From Sulfolobus sp. A20 (lineage in GTDB: Archaea > Thermoproteota > Thermoprotei_A > Sulfolobales > Sulfolobaceae), in NCBI RefSeq assembly GCF_001719125.1, contig NZ_CP017006.1, positions 2,432,384 through 2,496,383 on the forward strand: a stretch of 64,000 nucleotides of DNA. The letters are read 5' to 3'. This document shows positions 45,882-53,582 of this stretch, one piece after another (the stretch's first letter is position 1; every line of letters begins with the position of its first letter). Under the pieces are notes generated by a model. It was not told the DNA's origin, did not search any database, and saw only the letters and a program-made list of their open reading frames with translations. Both the position numbers and the translations under genes were made by a program.

Positions 45882-46556
45882 ATGGATCTAAAAAATAAAA
45901 TCTATTCTCTCTTTGAAAATATAGACGTGAGCTTATTGGAAGACATTCCTAAAAAGGGAATAAGAATAGGGATAAAGTTTGGAGACAACTTTATTGGGAT
46001 TATCGTAGAAAAGTCAAGAATAAGTTTCTCAGATAGCATGGACAAGCTAGATAATGAGATTATTACAGATGAGAACAGTTTTAATGAATTTCTAGAAGGA
46101 AGAAAGTCATTAGTTGATCTTTTATTAGAAGGAAAGATATACATTAGTGGAAAGTTAAGTAACTTATTGAAGTTAGTTAACGTCTTAAGTTCTAAATCAA
46201 TAAACTTGGGATTTGAGTCTGGTCTCTGTAAAACCTTAAAGGCAGTCTTTGAGGGTATATGTAACAAAAATGATGAAATTATAAAACAAATAAAGAACTT
46301 TAATGCCTCATTTCAATTTAGCGATTTTCAAGATAACGAGTGTTGCCTAATTATAAATGAAGGAAAGTTTAACGTATTAGAAGGTAGGTGCAAGGTTAAG
46401 CCTAATGCAATAATATCAGCTGAAAAAGAGGTATGGTATAAAATATTTACCGGGGAGGAAAGTGTAGGAACTATTGCAATGAATGGAGAAGCTAAAATAG
46501 AAGGGAATTTAATTCAAGCGTTTAAGTTAAAAACAATAATAGATAAAATATTTTAA
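45882..46556 (+). CDS. Tandem SCP2-like lipid-binding protein
   Basis: A 224-residue protein that looks like two SCP2 domains in a row. Repeat 1 (about 22-110) has IRIGIKFGDNFIGIIVEKSR, then LVDLLLEGKIYISGKLSNLL. Repeat 2 (about 140-224) has CCLIINEGKFNVLEGRCKVK, EKEVWYKIFTGEES and MNGEAKIEGNLIQAFKLKTI. Both show the SCP2 pattern of a strand pair, an acidic loop, a helix and 'G-x-I-x-G-x-L'. It probably holds an acyl-CoA or other hydrophobic ligand for the upstream aldolase-type pair, 140 bases away on the same strand. The assignment is by pattern only. Confidence 0.65.
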   Translation: MDLKNKIYSLFENIDVSLLEDIPKKGIRIGIKFGDNFIGIIVEKSRISFSDSMDKLDNEIITDENSFNEFLEGRKSLVDLLLEGKIYISGKLSNLLKLVNVLSSKSINLGFESGLCKTLKAVFEGICNKNDEIIKQIKNFNASFQFSDFQDNECCLIINEGKFNVLEGRCKVKPNAIISAEKEVWYKIFTGEESVGTIAMNGEAKIEGNLIQAFKLKTIIDKIF

Positions 46557-48118
46557 AATAAATACTCACCCATTTTTTCCTTAACCCACCTTGGGAAGTA
46601 CATGTAGTATTCCCTAGGATATGCCTTCCTAAGACCATCATATGTAGCCTTAACTAATCTAATTTTATCCCTATCCCTTATAATTTTCACAAGTCCCTTA
46701 GACTCTAAGGAGTTAAGGACTTCATTTAACTGTTTATCATCACACTCAATAAACCTCTTGATGTCACTAATCTCCATGAATAAACCTGGATTAACTAAGT
46801 AATCCTTAGCTAAAACTCTCAAGACTTGCATTTCTCCTTCCTCTCCACCTTGTAACTTCTCTTTATTTATAGACTTTTCCGATACGGTTATTGGCACTTT
46901 AAGCTCAGGATGTGGGAGTCTTACCGGAGCCTTTAACTCGTCAGCCAATGCTGTAAGAGAATATCTTACTATAAACCTCTTTAAAACCTCACTAGTACCT
47001 CCACCTATAGTTCCTAGCTTAGCGTTCCTGTAAATTCCTTCCACTGGATAGAACTTAGTCCATCCATCCCCTCCCATAGCTTGGATAGCATCCCTAGAAG
47101 CTTTCTCAACAGCCTCAGTTGAAAATACTTTTAACACATTTGCGTCAATTACTGGATCAATACCTTGGTCGAGTAAATAGGCAGTATAATAGGTTAATAG
47201 TCTGGTTATCCTATAGGAAATTAATATATCCGCTAGCTTATATTGATTAGCTTCATACTCAAAAGTAGTTTGATTAAATTGAACCCTTCTCCTAGTATAA
47301 AATGCAACATATTTGGCTAATTCTCTTAATAAACCAACTTGTTGAGCACCTATTACTAACCTTTCGAAATTAAGCCCAGAAACTAAGATCCACCATCCTT
47401 GACCCTCCTCGCTTAGCCTATTTTCCTCAGGGACTTCAACATGATCCAAATCTAAGTAGCCGTTTAATAATCCATCGAACCCTTGAAGTTCATTTATCTT
47501 TTCTACATGAAAACCTTTCATACCTTTTTCTAAAATAAAGGCTGAGAGATGGGAGTAAGATTTTCTTGCTTTAGGGCTAGGATCTGTTACAGCATAGACA
47601 ACGTATGTCTCAGCCATACCAGCGTTAGTTATAAATCTCTTCTTACCATTTAATATGTACTTATCACCCTCTTTGACTGCTACAGTCTCTGCTCCAGCAG
47701 CATCACTCCCCACGTAAGGTTCCGTAATACATACTGCCCCTACAGCACCTTTAGCGAACTTAGGTAACCACTTAGCCTTTTGCTCTTCATTTCCAAACCT
47801 TAAAATCTGATATAACCCCCCGAAGAGCGTAGTAGCGAAAACTCCTCCCACTGAGCCTAAGTTGGTTATATACTCTGAAAGGATAGCCGTACTTGTGTAG
47901 TCTCCATTCATTCCACCATACTCCTTAGGGATTACAATACCCCACCATCCCTTTTCGACAACTTTCTTATGTAGATCTAAGGGATATTCGTTCCTCCATA
48001 ATGCTTCCTCTGCTCTTCCCCTATTTTCTTCAACAAAATTTTCTACCTCTTCAGCTAATTTCTTATGTTCTTCTTTCCACCACGGTAAGGCTTCTACCAA
48101 CTTTAACTCACAGATCAA
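46553..48118 (-). CDS. Acyl-CoA dehydrogenase fused to a C-terminal winged-helix domain
   Basis: A 521-residue protein. Residues 10-395 are an acyl-CoA dehydrogenase: VCITEPYVGSDAAG, KYILNGKKRFITNAGMAE, the AMGGDGWTKFYPVEGIYRNA helix and IGGGTSEVLKRF. The usual MCAD-type Glu in the 'EGTSE' turn is Gly here. E252 in LNFERLV occupies the isovaleryl-CoA dehydrogenase-type base position. Residues 430-495 form a winged helix-turn-helix-like module (MQVLRVLAKDYLVNP, DKQLNEVLNSLESKGLVKII), not part of the usual 380-390 residue enzyme. It uses FAD to introduce an alpha-beta double bond in an acyl-CoA, probably branched. Confidence 0.85.
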   Translation of the reverse strand: MICELKLVEALPWWKEEHKKLAEEVENFVEENRGRAEEALWRNEYPLDLHKKVVEKGWWGIVIPKEYGGMNGDYTSTAILSEYITNLGSVGGVFATTLFGGLYQILRFGNEEQKAKWLPKFAKGAVGAVCITEPYVGSDAAGAETVAVKEGDKYILNGKKRFITNAGMAETYVVYAVTDPSPKARKSYSHLSAFILEKGMKGFHVEKINELQGFDGLLNGYLDLDHVEVPEENRLSEEGQGWWILVSGLNFERLVIGAQQVGLLRELAKYVAFYTRRRVQFNQTTFEYEANQYKLADILISYRITRLLTYYTAYLLDQGIDPVIDANVLKVFSTEAVEKASRDAIQAMGGDGWTKFYPVEGIYRNAKLGTIGGGTSEVLKRFIVRYSLTALADELKAPVRLPHPELKVPITVSEKSINKEKLQGGEEGEMQVLRVLAKDYLVNPGLFMEISDIKRFIECDDKQLNEVLNSLESKGLVKIIRDRDKIRLVKATYDGLRKAYPREYYMYFPRWVKEKMGEYLF

Positions 48119-48350
48119 TTTAAGAAGGAAACATTAATAAACTTATATTCTGAAGTACTCGAATGTAATCATTAATTCCCACATTAAATATTAGCACTAT
48201 ATTCTTATATCTATTTCATAAATTATATGAAAAAATAACTATACATCTACCGATTAAAACCTTTGCTATCAAATAAACTATTCATACAAAAATGTTTCAC
48301 TTTCAAGTGCAATGATTTTTAATGAAACATAGCATTTAAAAAGCAATAAT

Positions 48351-48678
48351 TTAGATTAATTTCGTTAACTTTCCCTCTAATTTTAGAAGAGATTCAAATA
48401 AAAAGTAGTCCCCCCATATAAGTTCACTATTAACTCCTATCCCACGTTTCTTGAAATAGCAACCATTAGTTAAAATTCCAGGAGGTCTAGCATCACCTTC
48501 CTTAATACCAGTCAAATAATTCTCTACAAGGCTTATAACAGTATTTTTAGCGAATTCCTTGTACTTTTCCTCATTGAAAAGTTCAGCTAATTTAAGAAAA
48601 GCTGAGGCAGATATGGCTGTTGAAGAAGTATCTTTTAGCGTTGTATCATGAAAATCCCAAAATGCAACACTCTGAAGG
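48351..48678 (-). pseudogene. C-terminal remnant of a GH88-like glycoside hydrolase
   Basis: On the minus strand from about 48678 to the stop at 48351 the frame reads LQSVAFWDFHDTTLKDTSST, then AISASAFLKLAELFNEEKYK and GIGVNSELIWGDYFLFESLL. The WDF...DTSSTAISASAF and LIWGDYFLFE segments match the end of unsaturated glucuronyl/rhamnogalacturonyl hydrolases (GH88/GH105). There is no start. The fragment is joined directly, in another frame, to the truncated MmgE/PrpD gene. Only about 108 residues of a 350-400 residue enzyme remain. Confidence 0.65.
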
Positions 48679-49246
48679 CCTTATATCCCATTTCAACTCC
48701 TAATGACGCTGAATAAAGCTTACTTAAACTAACAAACCCATGTAACGTTGGTTTAATCATATAACCTAATGATAAACCAATCGAATTCTTTAAGTTTGTA
48801 TTATATAATTCTGATAAAACAATTGACGTCGATAGAGAGTGAATAGACGTCATCGATTGCCCTCTAGTCTTACTTATGGATAACGAAGAAGCAACTCTGG
48901 CTGAAATTTCCGATGACGCTATAGCTGACTTCATTAAATCCTCGCCGGAGACGTTTAAGTAGGGAATTGAGAATAACGATGCTGCAGTTATTCCATGACC
49001 TAAATGACCATAATATAGTAAGGTAGAATCGTAATCATACATTACACTGAGAATTGGAAACAACTCTAGCACTGATTCGATTTTTGAAATGCCAAGCTTT
49101 TTACTCCATTCAGACCTGGATGATACTAACGTCGCTGAAATAGTGTCTATGATCATTAATTTAGCGTTCTCTAAGCTTTTGTGTGGTATCTTGGAAATGG
49201 ATAAGTTTTCAGTCCATTGAACAGCTTCATCTAAGAACGATTCCAT
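48635..49246 (-). pseudogene. Truncated MmgE/PrpD-family gene
   Basis: A 203-residue frame containing the N-terminal half of an MmgE/PrpD-family protein: LENAKLMIIDTISATLVSSR, GHLGHGITAASLFSIPYLNV, SGEDLMKSAIASSEISARVA. Full-length members (2-methylcitrate dehydratase and relatives) have about 450 residues. After residue 190 the frame runs into the GH88-like remnant out of frame (AFRVLHFGIFMIQR) and stops. The junction is near 48675. It is probably non-functional. Confidence 0.72.
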
Positions 49247-49411
49247 TAATATTATTTATTTGTATAACAATATAAGGGTTCATGACTTTCGATATTTTAC
49301 GTCAGCTCCCCTAATAACACTTATCAATATTTTTTAAATTAAGAAGTTATTTTCCATACACGGAATTTTCTCTAAAATAGACAAGTAAAAAATTTTTATA
49401 GGTTCTTTCAA

Positions 49412-50410
49412 TTAATCTTGTAACCCAAAATCTTTTAGGTGAATCCTTCTCACTTGTTCGGGCTTTAACTTAACAGCTTTCTCGATTACTGCATATCTTT
49501 GCTGAAACATTCTACCAGCAAACTCAAGAACATCTTTGAATCCTTCATCACTCTTAGTAAAATAGTTGAACAGTGGCCCAATATCTTCATCCCTCCATTT
49601 AGGTGAAAGCAATATTTTTCTATTAACTTCAATCAGAGGAAATGCAACCTCTTGAGATAATGAATTAAAGTAGTTAATGAACTCTTTTAATAATCTCTCA
49701 CCATGCATAGAGATCATTAACGCGGCAACGTAGGCTCCAAAAGATATATGTCTAGCCTCATCCCTTACAATTAGTTTTACCATCTTGTATAGTCCCGGTA
49801 ATACTGGCAAAACTTTTTCGTAACCCTTCACAAATCCATAATATCCAGTTTCAGCTAAGATCCCTTCTGCTACAAACATATATGACACTACTGCTCTTAT
49901 GATATTTTCAGGAGATGGATCCTTATATAATGACCTCATGTTAGTTGGTATTATTTCATAGAACAGCTTTCTATAAGGCTCGTTTTGGTATGTATATTCA
50001 TATATTCCTTCGGTTTCTCCCACGCTCTCAAACCATCTCCTAAAGGCTACAGTGTGATTGGCCTCATCCCTAGCGAATTGAGTAAGATATAAAGTTTCTT
50101 CAACAAATCCTAACTCCTCCATGACTTGAGCTAATGGCAATATATCCCTTGCCACACATTCCTCACCGGCAATGAAGTACGAAGATGTAACCTTGGTCTG
50201 CATCTTATCTGATGGTTTCATATTTTTCCATTGTTCAGCATCTTGAGAAAAATCTAACTCATAAGCGTTCCACCTTAATTTTTCTCCTAATTCGAAAAGT
50301 CTCATTGGGAATGAGTTCCAATCAATACCTTCAACCGTTGACTTAAACTTTTTATGAAGAATCTTTCCCTCCTTGTTCTCGTTTCCGTAATCAGGATTTA
50401 TTACTCCCAT
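49412..50410 (-). CDS. R2-like ligand-binding oxidase (R2lox, Mn/Fe)
   Basis: A 332-residue ferritin-like protein with all metal ligands of the R2lox family: E83, E116, H119, E182, E218 and H221, with spacings like those of the Mycobacterium tuberculosis protein. The residues that form the characteristic Val-Tyr ether cross-link are also in place: V86, three after the first Glu, and Y177, five before E182. R2lox binds a long-chain fatty acid-like ligand beside an Mn/Fe centre and performs two-electron oxidations of unknown purpose. Its place among fatty-acid genes suggests a lipid substrate. Confidence 0.88.
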   Translation of the reverse strand: MGVINPDYGNENKEGKILHKKFKSTVEGIDWNSFPMRLFELGEKLRWNAYELDFSQDAEQWKNMKPSDKMQTKVTSSYFIAGEECVARDILPLAQVMEELGFVEETLYLTQFARDEANHTVAFRRWFESVGETEGIYEYTYQNEPYRKLFYEIIPTNMRSLYKDPSPENIIRAVVSYMFVAEGILAETGYYGFVKGYEKVLPVLPGLYKMVKLIVRDEARHISFGAYVAALMISMHGERLLKEFINYFNSLSQEVAFPLIEVNRKILLSPKWRDEDIGPLFNYFTKSDEGFKDVLEFAGRMFQQRYAVIEKAVKLKPEQVRRIHLKDFGLQD

Positions 50411-50589
50411 AAGTCCTCTTGTTTCAATTAGTTTTGATCAATATAAACTTTGCTATTTTAAATTAATTAAGAGGCTATTATATATATAAGGCGATTTAGG
50501 GGATCCTAGGGTATAAATTCATAATTTTTTATTTTTAGGTAAATTATAGAGAGTTAAGAATATAAGATACTATCATCTAAAATTTAACA

Positions 50590-52263
50590 ATGATAAAGGG
50601 TTTAAAATCTACTACAAACGATGATTGGCAATTAAACGTTCATAAATTACTCGAATACGCGGCAAAAGTGCATCGTGAAACGGAAATAATCTCTGATAGA
50701 AGGTTAGTAGGAGGAGAGTTTCATGTATTAAATTACGGAAAGATATACAAAAGAGTGTCTACCATGGCTAACGCATTCGAAAAAGAAATGAACGTCAAAG
50801 CTGGTGATATTGTAGCTATATTAGACTGGAACGATCATAGATATTTTGAATCATTATTCTCCCTTCCTTCATTGGGGGCAACTCTATTACACTTGAACTT
50901 TCGTCTTCCCCCTTCAGATCTAATATATATTGTTGAACACACTAAGGCACGAGGATTATTGGTTGACGATTCCTTACTTCAATTGGCACAAATACTCTCT
51001 AAATCGCATAAATTTGATTTCGCAGTAGTAATGAGTGATAAACCTATTGAGGAAATAGAGCAATTGAAAAATATTAGAGATTCCTTACCGAGAGATCTTT
51101 ACGGATATGAGGAATTGATAAAATCTCATTCACCAAACAGAAAATTTGAAGAAATAGATGAGAAAACAGCAGCTTACGCAGCCTTTACCTCTGGTACAAC
51201 GGGGCTACCTAAGGGTATTTTATACTCACATAGATCAGTTATTCTTCATGCAATGGCTGTAGCACATGACTTCAATCCAAAGGATGTCTTATTACAAGTT
51301 GTACCGATATTTCACGCTAATGGTTGGGGAACCCCATTTGCTGCAACTATAGAAGGATGTAAGCAAATATACCCGGGAAGGTTTAGTCCAGAAACCATAA
51401 CTAATTACATAATCAATTACAAGGTAACAAGAACAGCTGCAGTACCAACTGTAGTCCTAGAGCTACTGAGAAGATTGGAAAAGCTGGAACCAAAACCCGA
51501 TTTAAGGGGACTGAAGATAGGGATAGGTGGTCAAGAACCACCGGCTTTTCTCGTTAAGGAACTTGCTAAATACGGAATAGAAGCATATCAAGGCTATGGA
51601 GCGACTGAGACTAGCCCATTAGTTTCTGCAGCAGTTGAAAAGACTTCTGAGATGCAACAACTATCTCTTGATGAGAAGTTCTTTAAGATGAAACAAGGCT
51701 TGATAGTGTTTGGTGTTGAGGTTAGGTTGGTTGATCCTGTTTCTGGTGGTGATTTGCCTTGGGATGGTAGGAGTGTTGGTGAGTTGTGGTTTAGGGGTCC
51801 TTGGATTGCTAGGGAGTATTTTGATGATCCTAGGTCTTCTAAGTCTTTTACTGAGGATGGTTGGTGGAGGAGTGGTGATGTTGGTGTTATTGATTCTCTG
51901 GGCTATATTAAGCTTGTTGATAGGTTGAAGGATGTTGTTAAGAGTGGTGGTGAGTGGATTAGTAGTATTGATTTGGAGAATTATTTGATGGCTCATCCTT
52001 ATGTTAAGGAGGCTAGTGTTATTGGTGTTCCCCATCCTAAGTGGGGGGAGAGGCCATTAGCGATTGTTGTCTTGAAGGAGGAGTATGAGAATTTATCAAG
52101 GGATAGGGTTAAGGAGGAGTTAAGAGAACATTTATTGAAGAGGTTTGCAAAGTGGCAACTACCAGATGAGATAATATTCGAAAAAGAAATACCAAAAACA
52201 AGTGTAGGCAAGTTCAGAAAAGATGAGTTAAAGAATAAGTATAAGGATATATACATGAAGTAA
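50590..52263 (+). CDS. AMP-forming fatty acyl-CoA synthetase, paralogue A
   Basis: A 557-residue ligase with FTSGTTGLPKGILYSHRS, PIFHANGWGTPFAATI, QGYGATETSPLV, WWRSGDVGVIDSLGYIKLVD, DVVKSGGEWISS and IPKTSVGKFRKDEL with the catalytic Lys. It activates medium- or long-chain acids. The stretch 51707-52199 is almost identical at the base level to the inverted paralogue at 58962-60629, and within it 51715-52030 has C-poor, T/G-ending codons unlike the rest of the gene. The N-terminal 370 residues differ clearly between the two. Confidence 0.88.
   Translation: MIKGLKSTTNDDWQLNVHKLLEYAAKVHRETEIISDRRLVGGEFHVLNYGKIYKRVSTMANAFEKEMNVKAGDIVAILDWNDHRYFESLFSLPSLGATLLHLNFRLPPSDLIYIVEHTKARGLLVDDSLLQLAQILSKSHKFDFAVVMSDKPIEEIEQLKNIRDSLPRDLYGYEELIKSHSPNRKFEEIDEKTAAYAAFTSGTTGLPKGILYSHRSVILHAMAVAHDFNPKDVLLQVVPIFHANGWGTPFAATIEGCKQIYPGRFSPETITNYIINYKVTRTAAVPTVVLELLRRLEKLEPKPDLRGLKIGIGGQEPPAFLVKELAKYGIEAYQGYGATETSPLVSAAVEKTSEMQQLSLDEKFFKMKQGLIVFGVEVRLVDPVSGGDLPWDGRSVGELWFRGPWIAREYFDDPRSSKSFTEDGWWRSGDVGVIDSLGYIKLVDRLKDVVKSGGEWISSIDLENYLMAHPYVKEASVIGVPHPKWGERPLAIVVLKEEYENLSRDRVKEELREHLLKRFAKWQLPDEIIFEKEIPKTSVGKFRKDELKNKYKDIYMK
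51707..52199 (+). repeat. 493-bp near-identical inverted repeat, copy 1 (within acyl-CoA synthetase A)
   Basis: Compared base by base with the complement of 59038-59530, only one difference was seen: C at 51898 versus T in the other copy. Outside these limits the two genes diverge at once. This is the pattern of a recent gene-conversion tract, spanning the second half of the adenylation domain and most of the C-terminal lid. Confidence 0.9.
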
Positions 52264-52432
52264 ACTTAATTTTTTAAAAGACTTCGGTCTCTAGTTTTTT
52301 ATTAACATTTAAGGGTGATTTCTCCTAACTTCACGTGAAATTTCCTTAAATTATTCCATAAAAAATGCTTAAGCGTATTTCATCAATATCACAAAAAAGT
52401 TATTAAACTTAAATGTACTTATATAGTTTAAT

Positions 52433-53542
52433 ATGTCTTCATTAACAGGGAAAAGTCTATTCATAAAAGGTAGTGATTTAGCTGATACTGTAGCAATTCC
52501 TGCTGCAATTATCTATGAGACTAAGAGACTTAACGTGCCAATATTAGTAGTAACAAGTGCAGGTAAGAGTGGAATAAGTTTAGGGTATTTCCAAGATGTT
52601 GATACGGAAGTTAATCTTGAGGAGGCAAGAAAAAGAGATGTAGAGGTTATAAGGAGGCTTGGCGTTGGAGGTGGAACTATATATTCGTCAAAGGGCTCAA
52701 GTATGGCGCTTTTTATGACTTTTCCTAAAGACTTTTTCACAAGCATGGATAAGGCATTCTGTCAAATCGGTTCTGCAACAGTCCACGCTTATTATAAGTT
52801 AGGGGTTAAAGGTGCTTGGTACGATCATATAGGGGATGTAAGAGTAGGATCTCCTAGAGCCCATAAGAAAATCACGGGTTTTGGTTTTGCTACAGTTGAA
52901 GAAATATTAATCCTTAATATGGTAATTGGAGTTGGAAAACTGAACTTTGAGGAGATGGCTAGCGTAATAAAGATTCCCCCTGAAAAATTCATGGATAAGA
53001 CCGCTAAAAGCGTTCAAGAGTACGTTACGTCTGTAGAGGAGGAGACTGGGAGGAAACCCAGTGATGAGGAAGTATATGATGCATTTAAGAGTAGTCTGGA
53101 AGAGACGCTTAAAATAAAATTAGATTCACATGAATTCTCTGACCAAGCTAAAGATATATGGAAGAAATACAAGGATATAGCCAAATCAGATCAAAATCTA
53201 TATCTGAGATCGAGTGCAAAGAGATTTTCAAACATACCTAAGGGCTATTCCTTAGGATTTTCGAGATATAAGGCTAGGAAGTTAATTGTAACTCATTTAC
53301 TTACTGACGGGAAAGAGATTAAAGACGTTATGATAAGTGGTGATTTCTATTGCTCTCCAGGTGAATACTTATTTGAACTAGAACAAAAATTAAGGGGTAT
53401 GTCAATAGAGGATAAAGAGAAAATATTAGCTACCATTAACGAGATCTTCTCTAGGAAGAATTTCGAAATGCCTTCAGTCAAAGCTGAGGATATACTTGAA
53501 TCAATATCTAGGGCTATTGAGGACGCAAAAAAGAGACTCTAG
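52433..53542 (+). CDS. Lipoate-protein ligase A-like protein with accessory domain (paralogue)
   Basis: A 369-residue paralogue of the protein at 28573. It has SGISLGYFQDVDTEVNLEEA, then RRLGVGGGTIYSSKGSSMAL with an intact RRxxGGG-like loop, and AHKKITGFGFATVEEILILN with the conserved Lys. The C-terminal domain carries KLIVTHLLTDGKEIKDVMIS as in archaeal lipoate-ligase accessory proteins. It is expected to attach lipoate or another acyl group to a carrier protein. No lipoyl-domain protein lies nearby. It follows acyl-CoA synthetase A on the same strand. Confidence 0.78.
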   Translation: MSSLTGKSLFIKGSDLADTVAIPAAIIYETKRLNVPILVVTSAGKSGISLGYFQDVDTEVNLEEARKRDVEVIRRLGVGGGTIYSSKGSSMALFMTFPKDFFTSMDKAFCQIGSATVHAYYKLGVKGAWYDHIGDVRVGSPRAHKKITGFGFATVEEILILNMVIGVGKLNFEEMASVIKIPPEKFMDKTAKSVQEYVTSVEEETGRKPSDEEVYDAFKSSLEETLKIKLDSHEFSDQAKDIWKKYKDIAKSDQNLYLRSSAKRFSNIPKGYSLGFSRYKARKLIVTHLLTDGKEIKDVMISGDFYCSPGEYLFELEQKLRGMSIEDKEKILATINEIFSRKNFEMPSVKAEDILESISRAIEDAKKRL

Positions 53543-53582
53543 CTCCTCACTACCTAAAAAAGTGAGATTTTTCTTTTTCGTT

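Noticed and set aside
51661-52035. Long antisense frames and a Leu/Val-rich hydrophobic + frame over the synthetase tract
   Set aside because: They appear twice, once in each copy of the 493-bp repeat, and follow from the T/G-ending codon bias. The sense frame encodes well-conserved synthetase motifs.
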